From contig NZ_PDWW01000018.1 of NCBI RefSeq assembly GCF_010093445.1, positions 1-64,000 of the forward strand: DNA of 64,000 nucleotides, in the 5' to 3' direction. This document shows, in pieces, positions 1 to 8,305 of the stretch. The stretch is from Pseudoxanthomonas japonensis. GTDB lineage: Bacteria > Pseudomonadota > Gammaproteobacteria > Xanthomonadales > Xanthomonadaceae. The notes beneath the pieces are model-generated. The model was not told the DNA's origin and did not search any database. It worked only from the letters and a program-made list of their open reading frames with translations. Made by a program: the position numbers and the translations under genes. How positions within the stretch are numbered: position 1 is the stretch's first letter; the number at the start of each line of letters is the position of its first letter.

Positions 1-13
1 CTGCGGGTATCAT
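1..13 (-). CDS. possible 5' end of a divergent gene (EpmB?), cut by window edge
   Basis: On the minus strand an ATG at 13-11 opens a frame reading Met-Ile-Pro-Ala before the window ends. A gene divergent from efp would suit EpmB, the lysine 2,3-aminomutase that beta-lysylates the EF-P lysine, because epmB often lies next to efp. Only four codons are visible and no clear ribosome binding site precedes them, so this is a guess from context. Confidence 0.25.
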
Positions 14-32
14 GTCGGGTCTGGAAACAAGC

Positions 33-52
33 ACCCGCCGGATCCGGCGGGT
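33..52. promoter_or_regulatory. perfect 20-bp palindrome upstream of efp
   Basis: Two 10-nt arms (ACCCGCCGGA and its complement) meet with no spacer, 63 bp before the efp start and 20 bp upstream of the possible divergent start at 13. It could be an operator or a hairpin between divergent genes. No U-tract follows, so a simple terminator is less likely. Confidence 0.35.
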
Positions 53-115
53 TCCCCATTCTATCCGCCCGGCCGCCCTGCGCGGCGGGTCCGCCTTACC
101 CTCAGGAGCACACGC

Positions 116-682
116 ATGGCCAGTTACGGCATGAACGACGTCAAGAACGGGATGAAGATCCTGATCAACAACGACCCGGCGATCATCACCGACACCGAGT
201 ACGTCAAGCCGGGCAAGGGCCAGGCCTTCACCCGCGTGAAGTACCGCCTGATCAAGAGCGGCCGCGTGCAGGAAATCACCATGAAGAGCACCGACTCGGT
301 CGAGGCGGCGGACGTGGTGGATACCGACATGCAGTACCTGTACACCGACGGCGAGTACTGGCACTTCATGCAGCAGGAAACCTTCGAGCAGGTGCAGGCC
401 GACAAGGCCGGCATGGGCGGCGCCGAGAAGTGGCTGAAGGGCGAGGAAGACTGCGTGGTGACCCTGTGGAACGGCAACCCGATCCAGGTGACCCCGCCGA
501 ACTTCGTCGAACTGCAGATCACCGAGACCGACCCGGGCGTGAAGGGCGATACCGCCGGCACCGGCGGCAAGCCGGCCACGCTGGAAACCGGCGCCGTCGT
601 GCGCGTGCCGCTGTTCGTCGGCCAGGAAGAGGTCATCAAGGTCGACACCCGCACCGGCGAATACGTCAGCCGCGTGAAGTGA
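116..682 (+). CDS. efp: translation elongation factor P
   Basis: EF-P binds the ribosome between the P and E sites and relieves stalling at consecutive prolines. The 188-residue length is typical for the family. The conserved loop KPGKGQAF is present with Lys34 at its tip, the residue modified by EpmA/EpmB in the E. coli-type system, which predicts those enzymes elsewhere in the genome. The KOW-like N-terminal domain and the two OB-fold domains (roughly 66-125 and 130-188) are complete, ending in [16 protein letters not shown] at 104-108 sits seven bases before the ATG. A second, divergent family member (EfpL) lies at 55.1-55.7 kb. The next gene's ATG overlaps this stop codon. Confidence 0.95.
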   Translation: MASYGMNDVKNGMKILINNDPAIITDTEYVKPGKGQAFTRVKYRLIKSGRVQEITMKSTDSVEAADVVDTDMQYLYTDGEYWHFMQQETFEQVQADKAGMGGAEKWLKGEEDCVVTLWNGNPIQVTPPNFVELQITETDPGVKGDTAGTGGKPATLETGAVVRVPLFVGQEEVIKVDTRTGEYVSRVK

Positions 683-897
683 TGGGACAGCTCGCGCTCT
701 ACCTCGGCGTCTGGGCGGTCGGCGTACTGATCGCCGGGCTGGGCGTCATGCTGTGCTGGAACGCCACGCTGCCGAAACTGTTCGCTGGCGTGCCGAGGCT
801 GGGCTACGGCCGCGCGCTGGCGCTGATGCTGCTGTGCTGGCTGCTGTTCGGCGCGGGCGCGTTCGGCATCACCTATACCCTGGGCTTCGGGATCTGA
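682..897 (+). CDS. small two-helix membrane protein, unknown function
   Basis: A 71-residue protein starts at an ATG sharing one base with the efp stop codon (TGATG), so it is probably translationally coupled to EF-P. It is almost wholly hydrophobic. One helix spans about residues 4-25 (LYLGVWAVGVLIAGLGVML), a short basic loop follows (PKLFAGVPRLGYGR), and a second helix spans about 45-68. No catalytic motif or recognisable domain is visible. The loop's two arginines and lysine suggest both termini lie on the periplasmic side, but that is inference. I do not recognise the family. Confidence 0.65.
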   Translation: MGQLALYLGVWAVGVLIAGLGVMLCWNATLPKLFAGVPRLGYGRALALMLLCWLLFGAGAFGITYTLGFGI

Positions 898-903
898 CCC
901 TGC

Positions 904-2241
904 ATGACCGACGTTGCGCCTGATACCTGCGACCTGTTGATCGAAGCCGGTTTCGTGGTGCCGGTCGTCCCGCACGGGGTAGTACTGGAGCACCATGCGG
1001 TCGCCGTCACCGGCGGCCGCATCGTCGCGATCCTGCCGGTGGCCGAGGCGCGCCAGCGCTTCCTGCCGCGCGAGACGGTATCGCGCCCCGACGCGGCCCT
1101 GATCCCCGGCCTGGTCAACGCGCATACCCACAACCCGATGACGCTGCTGCGCGGCGTGGCCGACGACCTGCCGCTGAAGGTCTGGTTGCAGGAGCACATC
1201 TGGCCGATCGAGGGCGCGGTGATCGGCCCGGATTTCGTCGCCGACGGCATCACCCTGGCGATTGCCGAGATGCTCCGCGGGGGCACCACCTGCGTCAACG
1301 AGAACTACTTCTTCCCCGACGTGCAGGCGGCGACCTACAAGCGCCACGGCTTCCGTGCACGCGTCGGCCTGCCGGTGATCGATTTCCCCACGGCGTGGGC
1401 GGCCTCGGATGACGAATACTTCGAGAAGGCAGGTGAGGTGCACGATCAATGGCGCGACGACGCGCTGATCGCCACCGCGTTCGCGCCGCACGCGCCGTAC
1501 ACGGTGAACGACGCCAACTTCGAACGCGTGCGCATGCTTTCGGATCAGCTGGACGTGCCGGTGCACCTGCATCTGCATGAGACCGCGCAGGAAGTCGAAC
1601 AGTCGCTGGAGAAGCACGGCCAGCGCCCGATCGCGCGGCTGGACCGGCTGGGGCTGGTCAACGACCGCCTGATCGCCATCCACATGACCCAGCTCACCGA
1701 GGCGGAGATCCACCTCTGCGCCGAGCGCGGCGTCAGCGTGGTGCATTGCCCCGAATCCAACCTCAAGCTGGCATCCGGCTTCTGCCCGGCCTGCGCGCTG
1801 GAGCGCGCGGGCGTGACGCTGGCCGTCGGCACCGACGGCTGCGCCAGCAACAACGACCTGGACATGTTCAGCGAGACCCGCACCGCGGCGCTGCTGGCCA
1901 AGGCGGTGGCCCAAGACGCGGCGGCGCTGGATGCGTTCAGCGCCTTGCGTGCCGCGACACTGGGCGGTGCGAAGGCGATCGGCTTCGACGACCGCATCGG
2001 CTCGATCGAACCGGGCAAGGAGGCCGACCTGGTCTGCGTCGACCTGTCCGCACTGGAAACCCAGCCGCTGCACCACGTGGTATCGCAGCTGATCTACGCG
2101 ACCGGGCGACAGCAGGTCAGCGACGTGTGGATCGCCGGTCGCCCGAAGCTGCTGCAGCGCGTGCTGGTGGAGATGGACATCGAAGGTGTCATCGCCAACG
2201 CGAGGCAATGGCGCGAACGGATTGCTGGCCTGCGCCGCTAA
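904..2241 (+). CDS. mtaD: 5'-methylthioadenosine / S-adenosylhomocysteine deaminase (TRZ/ATZ amidohydrolase)
   Basis: A 445-residue metal-dependent amidohydrolase. The metal ligands are visible: His74 and His76 in NAHTHNP, a later His in HLHLHET, His in VHCPESN, and the catalytic Asp in VGTDGCASNND. The segment GVADDLPLKVWLQ is typical of MTA/SAH deaminases. It would convert methylthioadenosine to methylthioinosine for methionine salvage, whose lower enzymes MtnB, MtnD and MtnC are encoded at 43.8-45.9 kb. The order deaminase-ubiG-HAD phosphatase is, from memory, the same as in Pseudomonas, where the deaminase activity was shown. Related TRZ/ATZ enzymes act on other deaminable rings, so the exact substrate is inferred. 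Confidence 0.85.
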   Translation: MTDVAPDTCDLLIEAGFVVPVVPHGVVLEHHAVAVTGGRIVAILPVAEARQRFLPRETVSRPDAALIPGLVNAHTHNPMTLLRGVADDLPLKVWLQEHIWPIEGAVIGPDFVADGITLAIAEMLRGGTTCVNENYFFPDVQAATYKRHGFRARVGLPVIDFPTAWAASDDEYFEKAGEVHDQWRDDALIATAFAPHAPYTVNDANFERVRMLSDQLDVPVHLHLHETAQEVEQSLEKHGQRPIARLDRLGLVNDRLIAIHMTQLTEAEIHLCAERGVSVVHCPESNLKLASGFCPACALERAGVTLAVGTDGCASNNDLDMFSETRTAALLAKAVAQDAAALDAFSALRAATLGGAKAIGFDDRIGSIEPGKEADLVCVDLSALETQPLHHVVSQLIYATGRQQVSDVWIAGRPKLLQRVLVEMDIEGVIANARQWRERIAGLRR

Positions 2242-2250
2242 GCTGCCATC

Positions 2251-2340
2251 GTCCCAGCGAACGCTGGGACCCATTCTGCGCTTGCTCCGCATGACACCGG
2301 CGAGTGCAACATCAACATGGGTCCCAGCGTTCGCTGGGAC
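2251..2340. repeat. inverted-repeat intergenic element (GTCCCAGCG family)
   Basis: Two 20-bp segments, at 2251-2270 and 2321-2340, are exact reverse complements of each other. Each is itself close to palindromic (GTCCCAGCG / CGCTGGGAC). They flank about 50 bp. The element resembles the one at 16038-16132 in architecture (outer GTC...GAC, inner CCCATT/ATGGG) and separates mtaD from ubiG. It probably folds as paired hairpins in RNA. Confidence 0.8.
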
Positions 2341-2381
2341 GACGGACGCCCCGCCAGGCCCTGGCGCTCTACAATGACGCC

Positions 2382-3101
2382 ATGACGACCACGACTTCGC
2401 CCCGCGACGACAACTTCACCCAGGCCGAGCTCGACAAGTTCGGCGCGCTGGCCAACCGCTGGTGGGATCCGGACGGTCCCCAGAAGGCCCTGCACGCGCT
2501 CAATCCCGTCCGCCTGCAGTACGTGCGCGAGCGCATGCGGTTGACCGGCGCCATCGCGCTGGATGTCGGCTGCGGTGGTGGCCTGCTGAGCGAAGCGCTG
2601 GCACGCGAGGGGGCCCAGGTCACCGCGATCGACCTGGCGCCGGAACTGGTCAAGGTCGGCCGGCTGCACAAGCTCGAATCGGGCGTGCAGGTCGACTACC
2701 AGCTGCGTTCGGTCGAGTCGCTAGCGGAAGAGCGCCCGGGCGGCTTCGACGTGGTCACCTGCATGGAGATGTTGGAACACGTACCGGACCCGGCCTCGAT
2801 CATCCGCGCCTGCCACGCGCTGCTGAAGCCGGGCGGGCAGCTGTTCCTGTCGACGCTGAACCGCACGCCGGCCGCGTTTGCGCTGGCCATCGTCGGCGCC
2901 GAGTACATCGCGCGCCTGCTGCCGAAGGGCACGCACCACTACAAGGAATTCATCCGTCCCTCGGAACTGGCCGCGTGGCTGCGCGAGGCCGGATTCCAGT
3001 TGCAGGACGTCACCGGCCTGGCCTACGAGCCGTGGCGCCAGCGCGCACGCCTGACCTCGCGCACCGACGTGAACTACCTCGCCAGCGCGGTGAAGCCGTG
3101 A
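2382..3101 (+). CDS. ubiG: ubiquinone biosynthesis O-methyltransferase
   Basis: UbiG carries out both SAM-dependent O-methylations of ubiquinone synthesis. At 239 residues it matches the family. The N-terminal [19 protein letters not shown] block is a UbiG hallmark, SAM motif I is [16 protein letters not shown], and the post-I and motif II regions (ITAIDL-type acidic residue; [11 protein letters not shown]) follow in order. I chose the ATG at 2382, which gives the family's usual N-terminus; an upstream ATG at 2374 is out of frame. The stop TGA overlaps the GTG start of the phosphatase downstream, so the two are translationally coupled. Confidence 0.95.
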   Translation: MTTTTSPRDDNFTQAELDKFGALANRWWDPDGPQKALHALNPVRLQYVRERMRLTGAIALDVGCGGGLLSEALAREGAQVTAIDLAPELVKVGRLHKLESGVQVDYQLRSVESLAEERPGGFDVVTCMEMLEHVPDPASIIRACHALLKPGGQLFLSTLNRTPAAFALAIVGAEYIARLLPKGTHHYKEFIRPSELAAWLREAGFQLQDVTGLAYEPWRQRARLTSRTDVNYLASAVKP

Positions 3102-3793
3102 CGGCGACGGGATTTCCGCGCGCCGCGCTGTTCGATCTGGATGGCACGCTGCTCGACAGTGCGCCGGACATGCTGGCCACCGCCAACCGCATGCGTGCGT
3201 CGCGCGGCGTCGATCCGATGACGCTGGACGCGTTGCGCCCGCACGTGTCGAAGGGCGCGCGCGCAATGCTGGCGGCGGCATTCCCCGACATGGAACAGGG
3301 TCCACGCGAAGCGCTGGTGCCGGAGTTCCTGACGATCTACCAGGAGGAACTCGGTCGCCACAGCGTGCTGTTCGATGGCGTTGCGGAGATGCTCGACGCG
3401 CTCGAGGCGGCGGGCAGCACCTGGGGCATCGTCACCAACAAGCCGGAATACCTGGCGCGCGACATCCTGCCGCAACTGGGCTGGAGCGATCGCTGCGCGG
3501 TGCTGATCGGCGGCGACACGCTGGCAGAGAAGAAGCCGCATCCGCTGCCGTTGCAGGTCGCCGCCGAACGCATCGGCATCGGCATCGCCGACTGCGTCTA
3601 CGTGGGCGACGACGAGCGCGATATCCAGGCCTCGCGGGCGGCCGGCATGCCGTCGATCGCGGCATTGTGGGGTTACCGGCAGGCGCACGAGGTGCCCGCC
3701 GAGTGGGGTGCGGACGTGATGTGCGAGACCGCGGATGAGCTCATCAAGCCGGCCGCATGGCCGGCAATCCGTTCCTCAGTGGGAGCGACGTAA
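3098..3793 (+). CDS. mupP: HAD phosphatase, MupP / phosphoglycolate phosphatase type
   Basis: A 231-residue HAD hydrolase with all motifs: [10 protein letters not shown] (nucleophile Asp), II VTNKP, III the Lys of [25 protein letters not shown] in the cap and TWGIVTNKP match the N-acetylmuramic-acid-6-phosphate phosphatase MupP of the peptidoglycan-recycling shunt. In Pseudomonas mupP also follows ubiG, so I favour MupP over Gph, though both remain possible. It starts at GTG 3098, overlapping the ubiG stop by 4 bp. The last four codons (VGAT) and the stop TAA lie inside a dispersed GTGGGAGCGACG repeat, so the original C-terminus may have been altered by repeat insertion. Confidence 0.8.
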   Translation: MTATGFPRAALFDLDGTLLDSAPDMLATANRMRASRGVDPMTLDALRPHVSKGARAMLAAAFPDMEQGPREALVPEFLTIYQEELGRHSVLFDGVAEMLDALEAAGSTWGIVTNKPEYLARDILPQLGWSDRCAVLIGGDTLAEKKPHPLPLQVAAERIGIGIADCVYVGDDERDIQASRAAGMPSIAALWGYRQAHEVPAEWGADVMCETADELIKPAAWPAIRSSVGAT

Positions 3794-3877
3794 GTCGCGA
3801 GCGGTTTGGCGGTCACGCATGTCTTGAGCGTCGATTCGTACTCCTGCAACCTCCATCGCGACTGACGTCGCTCCCAC
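3779..3877. repeat. GTGGGAGCGACG repeat pair (family A), copy 1
   Basis: The left arm GTGGGAGCGACGTAAGTCGCGA lies at 3779-3800 and an inverted copy, with one substitution (TGACG for TTACG), at 3856-3877. The left arm overlaps the end of the upstream phosphatase gene and provides its stop codon. The same 22-bp unit recurs at 5678, 29812, 39456 and 56590, four times as head-to-head pairs about 20-55 bp apart. Confidence 0.9.
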
Positions 3878-3892
3878 GTCTCTGTAATTTGC

Positions 3893-4600
3893 ATGTCCGA
3901 CTCCGCCGCCCTCGTCAGCTTCCTTGAAAAATGGCACGCACGCTGGCCCGAATGGTCGGTGGCGGAGATCTTCGTTGCGCCCGCGCGCCGGGACATCGCG
4001 GTCGCGTGGTTCGCCTTGCTGCAGGAATTCGACGATGTCCTGAACATCAGCGGCGATCCGCTGCCGGCGGATGCCAAGCTCGCGTGGTGGAGCGAAGAAC
4101 TGCGTGGCTGGAGTGCGCAGCGCTCTCGCCATCCGCTCGGCCGCAGGCTGGAACCGGTGCGTGCTCCATGGGCATCGTTGGCCGACGCGTTGCCCGTGCT
4201 GGTGGCTGCGCGCGACACACCGAGTGGCAGTGACGAGGCGTTCGCAGCACTGGCGCCGTTCGGTGCTGCCGTCGCCGCAGTGGAAGCCGACGTACTCGGC
4301 CGCGCGCCGGATGCGGATGCCGTTGTTGCGCAGGTGCTTGCCACGCGAGTGGCCGACATGGGCATCGCCGCCGTGCCGACGGCCTTCCGTCAAGCGGACG
4401 ATGCGGCTTCCCTGCGGGGTTGGGCGACGGAGGTCCTGCAGCGCTGGCCTGCGTCGCGACCGGCAGCCCGTGAGCGCCGCGTGCTCGCCACGTACGCACG
4501 CGGCCGGCTGGATCGCCTGTCGCGGAAGGGCGCGCCCGCACCGCTGCCATCGCGCCCCGTGCTGCTGTTCACCGGCTGGCGTGCGGCGCGTGGCGACTGA
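3893..4600 (+). CDS. squalene/phytoene synthase-family homologue, apparently lacking catalytic Asp motifs
   Basis: A 235-residue, largely helical protein. KLAWWSEELRGW followed by HPLGRRLEP is the pattern seen near the front of squalene/phytoene synthase-like proteins, and similar genes follow this phosphatase in xanthomonads. The two DxxxD-type diphosphate-binding motifs of true synthases are not evident: the first site reads EFDDVLNISGD and the second region (VLATRVADMGI) has no Asp pair. It may therefore be a non-catalytic member, like the complex I assembly factor NDUFAF6, rather than a terpenoid enzyme. The family call is moderate and the function is unknown. Confidence 0.6.
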   Translation: MSDSAALVSFLEKWHARWPEWSVAEIFVAPARRDIAVAWFALLQEFDDVLNISGDPLPADAKLAWWSEELRGWSAQRSRHPLGRRLEPVRAPWASLADALPVLVAARDTPSGSDEAFAALAPFGAAVAAVEADVLGRAPDADAVVAQVLATRVADMGIAAVPTAFRQADDAASLRGWATEVLQRWPASRPAARERRVLATYARGRLDRLSRKGAPAPLPSRPVLLFTGWRAARGD

Positions 4601-4635
4601 AGGCCGCGCATATCGCCGCGATAGCGAAGGGAATG

Positions 4636-4684
4636 GTCCGTAACGGACTGTTTCATCGGGAAATTCAGGGGCAGGGCGTACAAT
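4636..4684 (+). promoter_or_regulatory. palindrome and possible -10 box upstream of folE2
   Basis: A 13-bp palindrome GTCCGTAACGGAC (4636-4648) lies 31 bp ahead of TACAAT (4679-4684), a fair -10 hexamer 24 bp before the folE2 ATG. No convincing -35 box stands at the right distance. The palindrome could be an operator. FolE2 is zinc-regulated by Zur in some bacteria, but this is not an AT-rich Zur box, so I name no regulator. Confidence 0.3.
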
Positions 4685-4708
4685 GCGCGGCATCCACTCC
4701 CCCGTGCA

Positions 4709-5647
4709 ATGACGATGGCTCCCTCGCTTCCCGTGGCGCCCCGCGCCGATCTCCCCGATGTCGCCCACCAGCGCGTGCCGCTGGCGCGCCCCCTGGACTG
4801 GGTGGGCATGGAGAACATCGCGCTGCCGGTCCGCATCGCCGACGGGCAGGGTGGTCAGCTGCAGGTGGCCGCCAGCATCGACCTGTCGGTGAACCTGGCC
4901 AACCCCGACGCGCGCGGCATCCACATGTCGCGCCTGTACCTGCAACTGCAGGACGGACTGGCGCGTGAAGCGATCACGCCGGCCGGGCTGCGGCACCTGC
5001 TGCAGGACGGCGTGGCCTCGCAGGCCGGGCTTGCCACCAGCGCACGGCTGAAGATCCGCTACGACGCGCTCCTGCAACGCAAGGCGCTGGAGAGCGACTA
5101 CGCCGGCTGGAAGCGCTATCCGGTGGAAATCGAGGCGACGCTGGTCGACGGGCATCTCGGCCTGGCGCTGTCGTTCGCGGTCGAATACTCCAGCACCTGT
5201 CCGGCATCCGCGGCGCTGTCGCGGCAGGCCAACGCCGAGCGCTTCGCAAGCGATTTCGATGGCCCGCCCGCGCTGTCGGTCGCTGCCGTGCACGACTGGC
5301 TGGCCTCCGAGCGTGGCCTGGCCGCTACCCCGCATGCCCAGCGCAGCCGTGCCAGCGTGCGGGTGGAACTGCGCCCGCAGTTCGACGAACTGCCGCTGGT
5401 CCCCTTGGTCGACGCCATCGAAGCCGCCCTCGGCACGCCGGTGCAGACGGCGGTCAAGCGCGTCGACGAGCAGGCCTTCGCACGCCTCAATGCCGAAAAC
5501 CTGATGTTCTGCGAGGACGCCGCCCGCCGCGTCGCGTCCGTGCTCGCCGGCGACGCGCGCGTGGCCCGTTACGACGCCACCGTGGCGCATTATGAAAGCC
5601 TGCATCCGCACGATGCCGTTGCCCGGGTGAGTGGCAGCAACGTCTGA
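4709..5647 (+). CDS. folE2: GTP cyclohydrolase FolE2 (type IB)
   Basis: FolE2 converts GTP to 7,8-dihydroneopterin triphosphate, the first step of folate synthesis. It is metal-flexible, unlike zinc-dependent FolE. The 312-residue protein carries the family signatures PLDWVGMENIALPV, HMSRLYL, YSSTCPASAALSRQ with the active-site Cys, and ATPHAQRS. A second in-frame ATG lies two codons inside the first, and neither has a strong ribosome binding site. The gene stands alone between a palindrome-containing upstream region and a hairpin repeat. Confidence 0.93.
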   Translation: MTMAPSLPVAPRADLPDVAHQRVPLARPLDWVGMENIALPVRIADGQGGQLQVAASIDLSVNLANPDARGIHMSRLYLQLQDGLAREAITPAGLRHLLQDGVASQAGLATSARLKIRYDALLQRKALESDYAGWKRYPVEIEATLVDGHLGLALSFAVEYSSTCPASAALSRQANAERFASDFDGPPALSVAAVHDWLASERGLAATPHAQRSRASVRVELRPQFDELPLVPLVDAIEAALGTPVQTAVKRVDEQAFARLNAENLMFCEDAARRVASVLAGDARVARYDATVAHYESLHPHDAVARVSGSNV

Positions 5648-5677
5648 TCCGGACGCTCGGGGTACAAGATCGAGGAT

Positions 5678-5740
5678 GTGGGAGCGACGTAAGTCGCGAA
5701 GCTTTTTCTTCGGCCCGATCGCGACTTACGTCGCTCCCAC
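5678..5740. repeat. family A repeat pair, copy 2 (perfect inverted repeat)
   Basis: A perfect 22-bp inverted repeat (5678-5699 and 5719-5740) encloses 19 bp containing GCTTTTTCTT. It sits between convergent folE2 and the M23 peptidase gene, where a long hairpin could act as a bidirectional terminator. Confidence 0.9.
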
Positions 5741-5754
5741 AAGAGCGAGGCGAT

Positions 5755-6609
5755 TCACTTCCCGCGTTCGAGGACCAGCAGGGGATCGATTCGGACATCG
5801 AACCAGTTCATCCCCCAATGCAGGTGCGGCCCCGTCGCACGTCCGGTCGCACCGACGGCGCCGATCACCTGGCCCGGTTCCACGCGGTCGCCCACCTTCA
5901 CGTCGATGCGCGACAGGTGCAGGAAGTTGGAGCTGACGCCGTGCCCGTGGTCGAGCAGCACGGTGCCGCCGGTGAGATAGAGATCCGGTGACGCGAACGT
6001 CACGATGCCACCGGCCGGTGCCTTGATCGGCGCGCCGTTCGGGGCCGCGATGTCCATGCCGGAATGGCCGGCGCCGGGCTGGCCGTTATAGACCCGCGCA
6101 TTGCCGAAGCGGCCACTGATGCGGCCTTGCACGGGCCACTGGAACGGCAGCGCGAAGTCGGTGCGTTCATCGTCTCGGACGCGCGCGGCGGTGACCATGG
6201 CCTGCTCGCGTTCGATGCGCGCGGCGATGGCGGGAGGAGGGTTGACCGTCTTCGGTGGCACGCCGTTGACGCGTTCGACCGGCCAGTCGCGTGGCGTCAC
6301 CGCGACGCTGACAGATTCGGTGCGACCCGACGGCGTGGTGACATCGACCTTCAGCGGCCCCGCTTCATCGCGGCCCACGCCGAACACGACCGTGCCGTAG
6401 CCGGTGGTGCGCAGCGCGCGGTCGCGGTAACGGACCTGACTGCCCGGCGGTACCTTGCCGAACACCAGCGCGCCCTGCGACACGCTGGCGGGGAACACGA
6501 TGCGGTCTTCCTGGGACACCGGTGTTGCCGGCACCGCATCCTGAGCGGCGACCAGCGGAATCCACCCGACACATACCGCGGCGAACAGTGCCGCCACCGC
6601 CAGCTTCAA
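5755..6609 (-). CDS. exported M23 (LytM-type) metallopeptidase
   Basis: A 284-residue secreted protein. A signal peptide covers about 1-22 (MKLAVAALFA...VAAQ). A beta-rich region at 30-130 resembles the N-terminal domain of these peptidases, and a C-terminal M23 domain spans about 165-280. The zinc ligands are visible in GHSGMDI (His, Asp) and PHLHWG, with the tyrosine/glycine-rich strands between them. It probably cleaves peptidoglycan cross-links or activates amidases in the periplasm. The start is TTG at 6609, overlapping the pyrC stop codon by 4 bp; no in-frame ATG preserves the signal peptide. Confidence 0.85.
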   Translation of the reverse strand: MKLAVAALFAAVCVGWIPLVAAQDAVPATPVSQEDRIVFPASVSQGALVFGKVPPGSQVRYRDRALRTTGYGTVVFGVGRDEAGPLKVDVTTPSGRTESVSVAVTPRDWPVERVNGVPPKTVNPPPAIAARIEREQAMVTAARVRDDERTDFALPFQWPVQGRISGRFGNARVYNGQPGAGHSGMDIAAPNGAPIKAPAGGIVTFASPDLYLTGGTVLLDHGHGVSSNFLHLSRIDVKVGDRVEPGQVIGAVGATGRATGPHLHWGMNWFDVRIDPLLVLERGK

Positions 6610-7952
6610 CGCGCGAACTCCAGGCGCCGGCCATTGGGCGTGCCGACCAGGTGCTCGCCGTTCCAGACCATGCGGCCGTTGACCCAGGTGGCGCCGATGC
6701 GCGAGCGGAACGTGCGGCCTTCGAACGGCGACCAGCCGACCTTCGACAGCACGTCCTCGCGCTTCACCGTGAAGGGCTCGTCGTCGATCAGCACGAGGTC
6801 GGCGAAATAGCCTTCGCGCAGGTAGCCGCGCTCCTTCACGTCGAACAGCTGCGCGGGGGCGTGGGCGAACTTCTGCACGACGCGGGTCACGTCCATGCGC
6901 TGCTCATGCACCAGTTCCAGTGCCGCGACCAGTGCGTACTGCACCAGCGGCAGGCCGGACGGCGCCTGTACGTAGGGCTTTTCCTTCTCTTCCAGCGTGT
7001 GCGGCGCGTGGTCGGTCGCCAGCACGTCGATCACGTCGTCCACCAGCGCCTTGATCAGGGCCTCGCGGTCGCTGGCGTCCTTGATCGCGGGGTTGCACTT
7101 GATCAGGTTGCCGAGCGCGGCGTAGTCGGCACGGTCGAAGCGCAGGAAGTGGATGCAGGTCTCCGCGGTGATCTGCTTGCGCGTGCCGTCGGCGGCGATC
7201 AGCGGACCCGGCGTGAACAGCGCCAGTTCGTCGGCCGTGGAGATGTGCAGCACGTGCAGGCGGGTGCCGTGCTTGCGTGCCAGCGACATCGCCAGGCGGG
7301 TGGACTTGATGCAGGCCTCGCGACTGCGGATGTCCGGATGGTGCTCGGCGCTCAGCGCATCGCCGTACTTCGCCTGGAACGCCGCCAGGTTGGCGTCGAT
7401 CATCGGCGTGTCTTCGCAGTGGGTGATGATCGGCGTGGGCGCCTCGCGGAAGATCGCATCCAGCGTCTCCGGGTTGTCGACCAGCATGTTGCCGGTGGAG
7501 GCGCCCATGAACACCTTGATGCCTGGCGCGGTCTTCGGGTCCAGCGTGCGGATCGCCTCGAGGTTGTCGTTGCTGGCGCCCATGTAGAAGCCGTAGTTGC
7601 CCCAGGCCCGGCCCTTGGCGCGCTGGTACTTGTCCTCCAGTGCGGCGGCGTCGAGCGTCGGCGGGCTGGTGTTGGGCATGTCCATGAAGGTGGTCAGGCC
7701 ACCGGCGACGGCCGCGGCCGACTCGGTCGCCATGTCGCCCTTGTGCGGCATGCCGGGTTCGCGGAAGTGCACCTGGTCGTCGATCATCCCCGGCAGCAGC
7801 CAGCGCCCGGCGGCGTCGATCACGGCATCGTCGCCCTGCGGGCGGATCTCGGCGGCGATGCGGGCGATGCGCCCGTTCTCGATGCGCAGGTCGCCCTCGG
7901 TGACACGGCCTTCATTGACCAGACGGGCGTTGACGATGACGGTAGCGGGCAT
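6606..7952 (-). CDS. pyrC: dihydroorotase
   Basis: This enzyme cyclises N-carbamoyl-aspartate to dihydroorotate in pyrimidine synthesis. The 448-residue protein is the long, class I type. DQVHFREPG gives the first metal-binding pair and substrate Arg, HCEDTPMID and HVLHIST give further His ligands, and ATDHAPHT the catalytic Asp; the bridging Lys position in this type is often not lysine. The ATG at 7952 shares one base with the yidD stop codon, and its own stop overlaps the M23 peptidase start, so yidD-pyrC-M23 look like one transcription unit. Confidence 0.92.
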   Translation of the reverse strand: MPATVIVNARLVNEGRVTEGDLRIENGRIARIAAEIRPQGDDAVIDAAGRWLLPGMIDDQVHFREPGMPHKGDMATESAAAVAGGLTTFMDMPNTSPPTLDAAALEDKYQRAKGRAWGNYGFYMGASNDNLEAIRTLDPKTAPGIKVFMGASTGNMLVDNPETLDAIFREAPTPIITHCEDTPMIDANLAAFQAKYGDALSAEHHPDIRSREACIKSTRLAMSLARKHGTRLHVLHISTADELALFTPGPLIAADGTRKQITAETCIHFLRFDRADYAALGNLIKCNPAIKDASDREALIKALVDDVIDVLATDHAPHTLEEKEKPYVQAPSGLPLVQYALVAALELVHEQRMDVTRVVQKFAHAPAQLFDVKERGYLREGYFADLVLIDDEPFTVKREDVLSKVGWSPFEGRTFRSRIGATWVNGRMVWNGEHLVGTPNGRRLEFAR

Positions 7953-8209
7953 CAGTGGGGTCCTGTGCAGGAATGGGGGGAAGAGGGGTCGGCCCGCGGG
8001 GGAACGGGGTCGTATCCGCCGGGATGCAGGGGATGGCAGCGGCCGATCCGGCGGATCGCCAGCCAGCCGCCCTTCATCGGACCGAAGCGGCCGATCGCCT
8101 CCATGGCGTACTCCGAGCACGACGGCACGAAGCGGCAGCGCGGCCCCAGCATGGGACTGATGAAGCGCTTGTAGCCCTTCAGCAGCAGGATGAGCAGGCG
8201 GGCGAGCAT
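7952..8209 (-). CDS. yidD: membrane protein insertion efficiency factor YidD
   Basis: An 85-residue protein with the whole YidD signature: [13 protein letters not shown] at the N-terminus, [17 protein letters not shown] with its paired cysteines, and [14 protein letters not shown]. YidD assists YidC-dependent membrane insertion. It usually lies between rnpA and yidC; here it heads a pyrimidine gene unit, its stop sharing one base with the pyrC start. The C-terminal ~15 residues are polar and variable. An ATG at 8209 gives the expected [13 protein letters not shown] start. Confidence 0.92.
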   Translation of the reverse strand: MLARLLILLLKGYKRFISPMLGPRCRFVPSCSEYAMEAIGRFGPMKGGWLAIRRIGRCHPLHPGGYDPVPPRADPSSPHSCTGPH

Positions 8210-8305
8210 GGCCCGATGATACCGCGTCGGGTTGCCGCTGCCTCCCGGGTAGGCTATAAAAGCGCGCTTTCCCGATGCTCGGGAAGAACCAAGGAAGCGC
8301 TGTTC

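Noticed and set aside
124-2292. Very long minus-strand open frame opposite efp and the deaminase gene
   Set aside because: It is antisense to two well-supported genes, has Arg/His/Gln-rich shadow composition and no recognisable motif. GC-rich DNA produces such frames.
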